This document shows, piece after piece, positions 9,209 through 16,356 of a DNA stretch of 26,787 bases. The DNA is from Ruminococcus sp. UBA3767 (GTDB lineage: Bacteria > Bacillota > Clostridia > Oscillospirales > Ruminococcaceae). Made by a program: the position numbers and the translations under genes. The stretch covers positions 1-26,787 of the forward strand of contig DFFV01000105.1 of assembly GCA_002371625.1 (NCBI GenBank). The letters are read 5' to 3'. The first letter of the stretch is position 1. Every line of letters starts with the position of its first letter. Below the pieces are notes generated by a model. The model ran no database searches. It was not told the origin of the DNA and was given only the letters and a program-made list of their open reading frames with translations.

Positions 9209-9433
9209 TCAGCCGAAAAGCTCCTTTTGCAAAGCTATCACCTTTTCACGCCTCAGGCGTGTTTTTTCTTTCAGCACCTTTGCGGTATTGCCGTTTATCT
9301 CAACGATATCGCCCTCTTTCGTGCCGCCGCTGCGCAGCACTCGGGCAGTAACGTTTTTTTCGCCGCTCTCTCCGGTAAGGATATACCACCTGCCATTTTT
9401 CTCTATCCTGTCAACAGTCATCTCATATCCCAT
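9209..9433 (-). CDS. DUF3006-domain small protein
   Basis: 74-residue protein reading as a compact beta-barrel-like unit (VDRIEKNGRWYIL ... GDIVEINGNTAKVL) followed by a basic helix. This matches the DUF3006 pattern, a small domain commonly encoded next to ComEC-like metallo-beta-lactamase hydrolases. Here it is immediately downstream of such a gene: its AAGGGG ribosome binding site lies within the end of the hydrolase gene and the gap is 4 bases, so the two are probably co-translated. The molecular function is unknown. Confidence 0.78.
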   Translation of the reverse strand: MGYEMTVDRIEKNGRWYILTGESGEKNVTARVLRSGGTKEGDIVEINGNTAKVLKEKTRLRREKVIALQKELFG

Positions 9434-9437
9434 TCTC

Positions 9438-10502
9438 TCAGCCCCTTTGTTTTTTAACAGTAAGGCTGCTGCCGTTTACAGTGAAAACGACATTGCCGTT
9501 ATCCTTTGTTACATATATCTCACTTATGTATTTCTTTATGCGTTTAACCGTCACGTCGTGAGGGTGTCCGTAGTCATTGTCCTTTCCGCAGCTTATAACA
9601 GCATACTTTGCGCCGACTGCTTTGAGCAGATCATCGGTAGTTCCCTTGCAGCTGCCGTGGTGCGGCACCTTGAGCACATCTGCTTTAAGGTCAAAGCCCT
9701 GCGAAAGAATATCCGCTTCCTCTTCCTTTTCGCAGTCGCCCGTTATAAGGAACTTCTTTTCACCGCAGGTCAGCTTAACTATCGTTGAATAGTTGTTCAG
9801 TCCTTCCTGCGCCTTTTTCGGAGTGTATGTATCCACCGTAACATCGCCCAGCTTAAACTGCGTATCGCTCGACCAGGTTATATCCAGTCCCTGCGCCTTT
9901 ACCTGTCTGAGCATTTTTTCATACCTCATTATAGTAGGCACAAGGCTGTCGGGAACTTTAGGCATGATAAAATTATCCGCCTTGAACGCTTTGAGTATAT
10001 CCGGCATCTCGCCCATGTGGTCGGTATGCGGATGTGTGACGATGATGTATTTCAGCTTTGTTATGCCAAGCTGTTTCATATAGTTTATGACCTTGTTGGT
10101 GTCGTCCATCTCACCGCAGTCCACAAGCATCGCTTCGCCCTTTGAGATAACAAGCGTGCAGTCGCCCTGCCCCACATCTACAAAGTGCACCTGCGTCTGA
10201 GCATTATCAGCAGTCTTTTCACCGCCCGTGCTTTCGGACGTTTTCTTTGTGCTGCCTGCGGTCGTTACGGCAGCAGAGCTTTCCGCAGCTGCCTGCGAGG
10301 AGCTGCTATCCTTTGCTGAGCTTTCACCCTGCGAGCTGCTGTCGTCCTTTCCGCCCTTTGAGGAAAAGAATATGAACCCAAACAGCAGCAGTGCCAGCGC
10401 AATAAGCCCCACGCCCAGAAACACCAGAGTCTGTGAGCCTTGCGGCGAGTTATTACTGCTTTGCTGAACGTTCAGCTTGTTTTTGTTATACTGCTTGCCC
10501 AT
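9438..10502 (-). CDS. Membrane-anchored ComEC/Rec2-like MBL-fold metallohydrolase, probably extracellular
   Basis: 354-residue protein with a short basic cytoplasmic start, one membrane segment (about 25-47) and a Ser/Ala-rich low-complexity linker (about 52-100), suggesting the catalytic domain lies outside the membrane. The metallo-beta-lactamase fold carries HFVDVGQGDC (106-115), the metal site THPHTDH (156-162), a later ITGD and VPHHGS. This is the pattern of the ComEC C-terminal domain, a putative nuclease or phosphodiesterase in DNA uptake. There is no ComEC transporter domain here, so a stand-alone secreted hydrolase is more likely. It starts 16 bases after ftsK ends and is followed by DUF3006. 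Confidence 0.87.
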   Translation of the reverse strand: MGKQYNKNKLNVQQSSNNSPQGSQTLVFLGVGLIALALLLFGFIFFSSKGGKDDSSSQGESSAKDSSSSQAAAESSAAVTTAGSTKKTSESTGGEKTADNAQTQVHFVDVGQGDCTLVISKGEAMLVDCGEMDDTNKVINYMKQLGITKLKYIIVTHPHTDHMGEMPDILKAFKADNFIMPKVPDSLVPTIMRYEKMLRQVKAQGLDITWSSDTQFKLGDVTVDTYTPKKAQEGLNNYSTIVKLTCGEKKFLITGDCEKEEEADILSQGFDLKADVLKVPHHGSCKGTTDDLLKAVGAKYAVISCGKDNDYGHPHDVTVKRIKKYISEIYVTKDNGNVVFTVNGSSLTVKKQRG

Positions 10503-10518
10503 GCACGCATGACCTCTC

Positions 10519-13203
10519 TTAACGTCTTGCCTTCATTTCCAGCCAGTCCTGCTGCGAGATGAGCACATCTCTCGGCTTTGAGCCTTCCTGCGGACCGATT
10601 ATGCCCATTTCCTCTATCTCGTCCATTATCCTTGAAGCTCTTGAAAATCCCAGCTTCAGCTTTCTCTGCAGGAACGAGGTAGAAGCCTGTCCCGTCTGAA
10701 CGATTATCGAGATCGCCTGATCGATAAGCTCATCATCAGCATTGACCACGATGTTCTCGCCCGAAGTATCATCACTGCCCGAGCCTTTCACCTGCGGTAT
10801 ATTCTCCTCAACGCCGTTCATAACTTCCTCGCTGTACTGCGTCGGGTGCTCGCTCTTTAAGAACTCGACAACTTCGTTTATCTCCTTTGTCGAAGCAAAG
10901 CCGCTCTGTATCCTCATCGGGTTTTTCATTCCCACAGGCTTGTAAAGCAGATCGCCGTTGCCCAGCAGCTTTTCAGCTCCGCCGTAGTCAAAAATAACTC
11001 GTGAGTCCATTATGCTCGAAACGCTCAGTGCCACTCTTGAAGGGATATTGGACTTGATAAGTCCCGTGATAACGTCCTTTCTCGGTGACTGCGTAGCGAT
11101 TATCATGTGTATACCTGCCGCTCTGGCTATCTGAGCGATACGGCATACGGTGTCCTCTACCTCGCTCTTTGCCGCCATCATCAGATCGGCAAACTCGTCG
11201 ATAACGATAACTATCTGCGGCAGTATGTCCAGTTTAGCGATCTCCTCATTGCGCTCGCCCTCGGGCTTTTTACGCTCACGCCTTACCATCGAGTTATACT
11301 CGTGCAGGCTCTTTACATGGTTGGCTTCAAGCCTGTTATAACGCTTTATCGTTTCGTTAAGCGCCCAGCCCAGCGCACCTGCCGCCTTCAGCGGTTCGGT
11401 AACAACGGGGATAAGCAGATGCGGAATATTATTGTATATCGGGAACTCAACTTTTTTAGGGTCTATAAGTATCAGCTTGACCTCATCGGGCGAAGCATGA
11501 TAAAGGATGCTCAGAATGATAGAGTTCGTAAACACCGACTTACCCGAACCGGTAGTACCTGCAACGAGCAGATGCGGCATTTTTGCAATATCTCCTATAA
11601 CGATGTTGCCCTCTATATCCTTGCCGACAGCAAATGTCAGCTTGCCCTTGGAATTGCGGTATTCCTCGCTGTCTATAAGCTCACGCAGCGTGACCATTTC
11701 CCTGTGGGTGTTAGGCACCTCCACACCGATGCACGCCTTGCCGGGAACAGGTGCTATACGCACGCTTGTTGCAGCAAGATTGAGCGCTATATCGTCCGAA
11801 AGTCCTGTTATCTTGTTTACCCTTACTCCTGCGGCAGGCTCCAGCTCATACCTCGTTACCGATGGTCCGTGGAAAACGCTGACTATCCTTGATTTTGCAG
11901 CATAGGTCTCCAGCGTTGAAACGAGCTTGTCCGCCTTTTCATTTATCTCCTGCTGTATCACCTCGGGAGCGGTAACGTTTTTGGCATATTTGAGTATATC
12001 AACAGGCGGATAAACATAAGCAGGCACCTTTTCCTCCTGCTCGAAAAGCGTTGTCTGTCCGCTTTTCTCAACGTGCACCTCAGTCTGCTCCGGCTGCGGC
12101 TCCTGCGGTTTTTCCTCCTGCGGCTGCGCAGGCTTTTCCGCCCTTGCAACAGCCTTTTCTATTATCTTTTTAAGGTCCTTCTTCTCTTTTTCCTTTTCAG
12201 CCTTTATCTCCTCATTGTCTATCTGCGGCAGCTCCGCAGGATCCATATTGAGATATTCATATTCGCTGAAATCGGGTACCTCCTCCTCGGAAAGCTGCTC
12301 TCTCTCACGCTTTTCCTCCTCAAGATACCTTGCAAAATCGACCTGTGCATCTATTTTTCCCTTGCGTCTTATCCTGCGCACAGGCTTGTTTTCGGCAACC
12401 TGATGCGGCGTTTTTTTATCCCTGCGCAGCTTTTTATCGCTCTCGCCCTCGGGAGCCTGCTGTGCCTCCCGTTCTTTTTCCGCTGCCTTTTCAGCCCTTG
12501 TGTATCTGTCCTCGTTAACGGCATCGTAGCCGCTCTTGAAAGGCTTTGTGATAGCTTTCAGCAGCTGCGGCAGGGTTATATCCGTAAGCAGCATTATAAA
12601 CGTGAAAGCAACCAGCAGAATGATTATAGCTGCGCCCACACGCTTGAAAGCCGAAAGCAGCGGCATACCAAGAACTGCGCTGGCAACGCCGCCTCCACGC
12701 AGCTTCTGCCCGTTTTCGTAAAGCCATTTTATCTTTGCCGAAAGCGATGCGCCCTGCACCGTTCCGACCTGCAATATCTGTGCTGCGCCGCTGAAAAGCA
12801 GCATCAGCACGCCGCCCTCTATCATTTTTGCCACAACGGCATTTTTATTGTAATCCGAGGCTATCATCAGCGCCACATAGATTATCAGCGGAGCAAACAG
12901 AAAAACGGATATACCGAAAACGCCTCTGTTCAGGTCAAACAGCTTGCGCCACAAGCCGTCGCCCTTGATGAATGTCGCAAACAGCTCAAAAATTCCGAAG
13001 AAGAAAAGGATATACGACCAGAAACGCCTTTTTTCCTTAGCCCTTGCAGCCTCCTTTGCCTTTTGTGCAGCCTGCGCCTTGCTTGTCTTAGAGGACGCTG
13101 CCGTGCTTTTTTTCTTGGCAGAGGTGCTCTTTGCCGAAGCACCCGAGCTTTTAGCGGTATTCTTTTTTGAAGCTGCGCCTGTCTTATTCGCCGCCATTTT
13201 CAA
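10519..13203 (-). CDS. ftsK: FtsK/SpoIIIE-family DNA translocase
   Basis: 894-residue septal motor that pumps chromosomal DNA during division (or sporulation). An Ala/Lys/Ser-rich basic tail (1-58) precedes about four membrane segments (about 62-80, 94-116, 126-147, 188-210). A long charged linker (about 225-395) rich in Glu, Lys, Pro and Gln follows. The motor has Walker A GTTGSGKS at 549-556 and Walker B IVIVIDEFADLM near 664-675. The winged-helix gamma domain (about 826-889, including ASTSFLQRKLKLGFSRASRI) would read KOPS-like DNA. The start is probably TTG at 13203: AAAGGA lies 7 bases upstream of it, while the next in-frame ATG (13197) is 13 bases away. It follows the uppP terminator; no clear promoter is visible in the short gap. 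Confidence 0.95.
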   Translation of the reverse strand: MKMAANKTGAASKKNTAKSSGASAKSTSAKKKSTAASSKTSKAQAAQKAKEAARAKEKRRFWSYILFFFGIFELFATFIKGDGLWRKLFDLNRGVFGISVFLFAPLIIYVALMIASDYNKNAVVAKMIEGGVLMLLFSGAAQILQVGTVQGASLSAKIKWLYENGQKLRGGGVASAVLGMPLLSAFKRVGAAIIILLVAFTFIMLLTDITLPQLLKAITKPFKSGYDAVNEDRYTRAEKAAEKEREAQQAPEGESDKKLRRDKKTPHQVAENKPVRRIRRKGKIDAQVDFARYLEEEKREREQLSEEEVPDFSEYEYLNMDPAELPQIDNEEIKAEKEKEKKDLKKIIEKAVARAEKPAQPQEEKPQEPQPEQTEVHVEKSGQTTLFEQEEKVPAYVYPPVDILKYAKNVTAPEVIQQEINEKADKLVSTLETYAAKSRIVSVFHGPSVTRYELEPAAGVRVNKITGLSDDIALNLAATSVRIAPVPGKACIGVEVPNTHREMVTLRELIDSEEYRNSKGKLTFAVGKDIEGNIVIGDIAKMPHLLVAGTTGSGKSVFTNSIILSILYHASPDEVKLILIDPKKVEFPIYNNIPHLLIPVVTEPLKAAGALGWALNETIKRYNRLEANHVKSLHEYNSMVRRERKKPEGERNEEIAKLDILPQIVIVIDEFADLMMAAKSEVEDTVCRIAQIARAAGIHMIIATQSPRKDVITGLIKSNIPSRVALSVSSIMDSRVIFDYGGAEKLLGNGDLLYKPVGMKNPMRIQSGFASTKEINEVVEFLKSEHPTQYSEEVMNGVEENIPQVKGSGSDDTSGENIVVNADDELIDQAISIIVQTGQASTSFLQRKLKLGFSRASRIMDEIEEMGIIGPQEGSKPRDVLISQQDWLEMKARR

Positions 13204-13239
13204 CGCATCGTCCTTTCAAATATAACTGTTTAAAGCCGC

Positions 13240-13270
13240 AAAAAAGCCTGAAAACCCTTTCAGACTTTTT
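13240..13270 (-). terminator. Intrinsic terminator after uppP
   Basis: On the minus strand AAAAAGTCTGAAA pairs with TTTTCAGGCTTTTT around a GGG loop (one U-G pair), followed by a T-run. It separates uppP from ftsK. The A-rich 5' side could make it bidirectional, but no plus-strand gene precedes it. Confidence 0.78.
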
Positions 13271-13285
13271 CGGTATAATGCTTGA

Positions 13286-14149
13286 TCATGCAAAAGTTAT
13301 TGGTGAACCCTTTATAGCCTCAATGATCGAGATGATAAGTACAACTCCGCCGAGAGCAAGGGTGTAGATAGCAAATATCTTGAATCTGTCCGACTTCACG
13401 AGCCAGTTGATGAGCTTTATAGCTGCAAGTCCGACTGCTGCTGCAACGATAAATCCGATCACGCAATGTCCGAACTGTATCGCAGCGCCCTCCTTGAGTG
13501 CCTTGATAAGCTCTGAAAGGCAGCCTGCAAGAATCGCAGGAATTCCCAGTATAAACGAATACTCAACAGCCGTTGCTCTTGAAAAGCCGCAGAAAAGACC
13601 TGCGCTGATAGTTGAACCAGATCTTGAAACGCCCGGAAGAAGTGCAACGCCCTGGAAAAGTCCCACGACAACCGAATCTCTTCCCGTGATGTTCACAGCC
13701 TGCTTACGCCCGTTCATGCACTTGGTAGAAAGATAAAGGATGCAGGCGGTGTAAAGGAAGCAGATACCCTCGGCGAATATGCTCGAATCCTCAGCTACCG
13801 ACTCGAACCAGCCCTTGAATATCGCAAACGGCAGCAGGCACAGCGTCGAAACGATTATCATAACGACCATTTTTCTGTCCCCGTTAGCTTCCTTGAGCGA
13901 GAACTTTTTATGTGATATATCGCCTACCATCGAAAAGAACTCTTTTATCATGTTGACGATCCTTTGCCTGTAAGCGACAAATACCGCAAGCAGAGTTCCC
14001 AGATGGAGCACTGCCGAGAAGAATAGTGCGCCTTCTCCGCTGTTTCCCGTAAAATGCTGATAAAGTGAAAGGTGTCCCGAGCTCGATACAGGCAAGAATT
14101 CGGTCAATCCCTGTATTATCGCTTGAAAAATAGCACTTAAAATGCTCAT
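13286..14149 (-). CDS. uppP: Undecaprenyl-diphosphatase UppP (BacA family)
   Basis: 287-residue polytopic membrane phosphatase that recycles undecaprenyl pyrophosphate to the monophosphate carrier used by peptidoglycan and glycan synthesis. Both BacA signatures are intact: QGLTEFLPVSSSGHLS at 13-28 (catalytic Glu and Ser cluster) and LPGVSRSGST at 171-180 with the catalytic Arg. The length is normal (E. coli 273). AGGGGG lies 7 bases before the ATG. It follows tepA by 113 bases in the same direction, with no convincing terminator between, and its own terminator follows. Overexpression of this family gives bacitracin tolerance, but nothing suggests a specialised resistance gene here. Confidence 0.96.
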   Translation of the reverse strand: MSILSAIFQAIIQGLTEFLPVSSSGHLSLYQHFTGNSGEGALFFSAVLHLGTLLAVFVAYRQRIVNMIKEFFSMVGDISHKKFSLKEANGDRKMVVMIIVSTLCLLPFAIFKGWFESVAEDSSIFAEGICFLYTACILYLSTKCMNGRKQAVNITGRDSVVVGLFQGVALLPGVSRSGSTISAGLFCGFSRATAVEYSFILGIPAILAGCLSELIKALKEGAAIQFGHCVIGFIVAAAVGLAAIKLINWLVKSDRFKIFAIYTLALGGVVLIISIIEAIKGSPITFA

Positions 14150-14262
14150 TTTATGTCCCCCTAATATGTCAGATATAAAATCCGTTATTACTAAGATAGT
14201 CAGCAGGAACAGTGCTGAAAAAAGACTTTCGCTGTCTGCTGTTTATGTCGTTATAAAAAACA

Positions 14263-15003
14263 TCATAAAGGCTTATCACTGTGTACATCACCGTGTATCA
14301 CCTCTTTTTCCGAGCTGTTCTCGATCATATCGTAAAGCCGCTCAATCGCTTCGCTCAGTCCTCCGAGCCTGTTTATAAGTCCCTCGTCAACAGCGCTCTG
14401 CCCGTCTATCACCGAGCCAACATCCATAACGAGCTGCCCTGTGTTGAGCATAAGCTCCCTGAATCTTCCGGGGCTTATCGCCGAATTGCCGCAGACGAAC
14501 CGCACTATCCTTTCCTGCATCTTCTCGAAATACGAAAGCGTCTGCGGAACACCCAGCACCGTCCCGTTCATTCTCACGGGGTGTATCGTCATAGTTGCGC
14601 TTGGCACGATGAACGAATACTTTGCACTGACCGCCAGCGGAACGCCGATAGAATGTCCTCCTCCGACCACGAGCGAGACTGTCGGCGTTTTCATTCCTGC
14701 AATAAGCTCAGCTATCGCAAGCCCTGCCTCAACATCTCCTCCGACCGTATTGAGTATGATAAGAAGTCCCTCTATCGTCCTGTCCTGCTCGATAGCAACA
14801 AGCGCAGGTATGATATGCTCATACTTTGTCGTCTTGTTCTGTGCAGGCAGGATATAATGCCCTTCGACCTGCCCGATTATATTCAGGCAATGGATATTAT
14901 GCTTTGCATTTGAACTTGCAGCGCACCCGAACTCGATTATCTGCTCCTGCTCGGGAATATCCTGCACGCTCTCCTGCTGTTCGTTTTCCTGCTGTTCACA
15001 CAT
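14263..15003 (-). CDS. tepA: ClpP-like serine protease, TepA family
   Basis: 246-residue ClpP-fold protein resembling Bacillus TepA/YmfB, a membrane-associated protease linked to protein export and signal-peptide turnover. An acidic Gln-rich start (about 1-25) precedes the crotonase-like fold. The nucleophile motif [11 protein letters not shown] places Ser at about 118, ATMTIHP gives His at about 141, and MDVGSVIDG is a likely catalytic Asp region near 194, so the triad looks complete. In Bacillus tepA sits close to spoIIIE; here it is two genes upstream of ftsK, which supports the assignment. I chose ATG 15003, with AAGGAG 8 bases upstream; the in-frame GTG at 15012 overlaps that site. Confidence 0.85.
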   Translation of the reverse strand: MCEQQENEQQESVQDIPEQEQIIEFGCAASSNAKHNIHCLNIIGQVEGHYILPAQNKTTKYEHIIPALVAIEQDRTIEGLLIILNTVGGDVEAGLAIAELIAGMKTPTVSLVVGGGHSIGVPLAVSAKYSFIVPSATMTIHPVRMNGTVLGVPQTLSYFEKMQERIVRFVCGNSAISPGRFRELMLNTGQLVMDVGSVIDGQSAVDEGLINRLGGLSEAIERLYDMIENSSEKEVIHGDVHSDKPL

Positions 15004-15088
15004 ACATTTCACTCCTTAAAAACCGTCTTTTTAAAGAGTATTCGCAAACTGCGTGTGATTATGCAGGAACTGCGTTACAATCAGATAT

Positions 15089-15117
15089 ATTATACCACAC
15101 AACCCCCTGATTGTCAA
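15089..15117 (-). promoter_or_regulatory. Perfect-consensus SigA promoter for tepA
   Basis: On the minus strand TTGACA (15112-15117), an exact 17-base spacer and TATAAT (15089-15094), with extended -10 TGG. Both hexamers match consensus perfectly. It drives tepA, and uppP beyond it, with a leader of roughly 80 bases. Confidence 0.88.
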
Positions 15118-15142
15118 CCAAACAGAGCCGTTTTACGCACAA

Positions 15143-15175
15143 AAAATGCAGGAAACCGATGCGTTCCTGCATTTT
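15143..15175 (-). terminator. Strong hairpin terminator after the lipoprotein gene
   Basis: A perfect 12-bp stem, AAAATGCAGGAA with TTCCTGCATTTT, closes a 9-base loop and continues into a T-run on the minus strand. It sits 10 bases after the stop at 15185 and ends the rlmB operon before the tepA promoter. Confidence 0.87.
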
Positions 15176-15184
15176 GTTCACAAA

Positions 15185-16327
15185 TTATTTCTTATTCTGC
15201 ACGTTATACTCCTTTGACATCACCTGATCCACCCACTGCACGAGGCTGACAAAGCTGTCCTTATCGTAGCAGGCGAAATACTTGTTGTCGGGGAGCGTAT
15301 TGTGCGTCAGGTTATCCGTCAGGCACCACCCGTCAGACGACATTGTCATAACATACTGGTCTGTGGTGTTGAGTCCGAAGGTTATCTGTATATAGTCCAG
15401 CGTTTCGTTTTCATCGGGAGTTTTTGAAGCCTTTGCCTTTCCGAAGCTCTTTACCATTCTCTGCAGCTCGGTATAGTCCTCAAAGCTCTGCACATAACAT
15501 TCGCCCGAAACGTTTCCTACCTTGACTCTTATCTTTGCATAAGAAGCCTCATAAATATCATAGTTGTAATAATCATCAAAGCAGACATAATATGATGCTC
15601 CGCCTCGTGACACCTTGTAATACGCCCTGTATGTCTTACCCGTGCTCAGCTTTTTGGGATCGCACTTTTCGGCTGTATCCCACAACGCATTGCCCTTGGG
15701 GTATTCAACGTTCTCCGTAACGGACTTTGCGATAACGAATGATTTTTTCGTTTCGCCCGTTGCCTGATCCACTTCATTGTACTCAGCAGCAACTATCGTT
15801 GAGGGATCAAAGCCCTTATACTCATACTTTGAGACCGCACCGTTATCGAACAGCACATAATGTTCACGCTCCTCGGTGCTGCCGTTCATATAGGAGCACA
15901 TCACCTCATCGTTTGAAACAGCCGTTATCTTGGTGTACTTGTCCGCAGGGATCACCTCAGCACCGTCGGAGTTCAAAAGTCCCATTCTCACTCCCGATGA
16001 GAAAGTGTAGAATTTTTCGCACACACGGTTCACGCACACCTTATCCTTAAAGGGCTGCTCTGTCACGGTGGTTTCCGCCTTGCTTTTATCAAAGCTCTGA
16101 TATATCTGCCTTGAAAGCAGGTCGGGATCCTCGAGCTTTTTCATAAACTCGGGGAATGAATATTCCTTTATTGATACAGGAGAAGGTGCCGATGATGAAT
16201 CAGTTACCGCAGCCGAAGACGGCTCGTCCGGCTCCTGCGTGCTGCTGTCCTTTTTATCACAGCCTGCAAACGCTATGCAAACGGCAAGCGACAGCATTAC
16301 CGCTGCTGCCCTTTTATGCCATTTCAT
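15185..16327 (-). CDS. Putative lipoprotein of unknown function
   Basis: 380-residue secreted lipoprotein. A lipoprotein signal peptide (MKWHKRAAAVMLSLAVC then IAFAGC, lipidated Cys near 22) is followed by a Ser/Glu/Asp-rich linker (about 23-52) typical of surface lipoproteins. The globular remainder has no motif I recognise; it contains several Tyr-rich strands and no clear catalytic residues. The ATG at 16327 is preferred because GGAGG lies 8 bases upstream; an upstream in-frame ATG (16342) has no ribosome binding site. It starts about 30 bases after the P-type-ATPase-like gene and shares its operon, so a shared envelope role is possible, but that is contextual inference only. Confidence 0.82.
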   Translation of the reverse strand: MKWHKRAAAVMLSLAVCIAFAGCDKKDSSTQEPDEPSSAAVTDSSSAPSPVSIKEYSFPEFMKKLEDPDLLSRQIYQSFDKSKAETTVTEQPFKDKVCVNRVCEKFYTFSSGVRMGLLNSDGAEVIPADKYTKITAVSNDEVMCSYMNGSTEEREHYVLFDNGAVSKYEYKGFDPSTIVAAEYNEVDQATGETKKSFVIAKSVTENVEYPKGNALWDTAEKCDPKKLSTGKTYRAYYKVSRGGASYYVCFDDYYNYDIYEASYAKIRVKVGNVSGECYVQSFEDYTELQRMVKSFGKAKASKTPDENETLDYIQITFGLNTTDQYVMTMSSDGWCLTDNLTHNTLPDNKYFACYDKDSFVSLVQWVDQVMSKEYNVQNKK

Positions 16328-16356
16328 GCTCAACACCTCCATTTTTTTATCAGCAC

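Noticed and set aside
12073..13170. Plus-strand open frame of 365 codons opposite ftsK
   Set aside because: It is antisense to the low-complexity linker and membrane region of FtsK; its Leu/Phe/Arg-rich composition is the expected mirror of Glu/Lys/Ala codons.
14163..14262. Terminator between tepA and uppP
   Set aside because: The CAGCAG/CTGCTG arms enclose a large irregular loop and are not followed by a T-run, so read-through into uppP is more likely.
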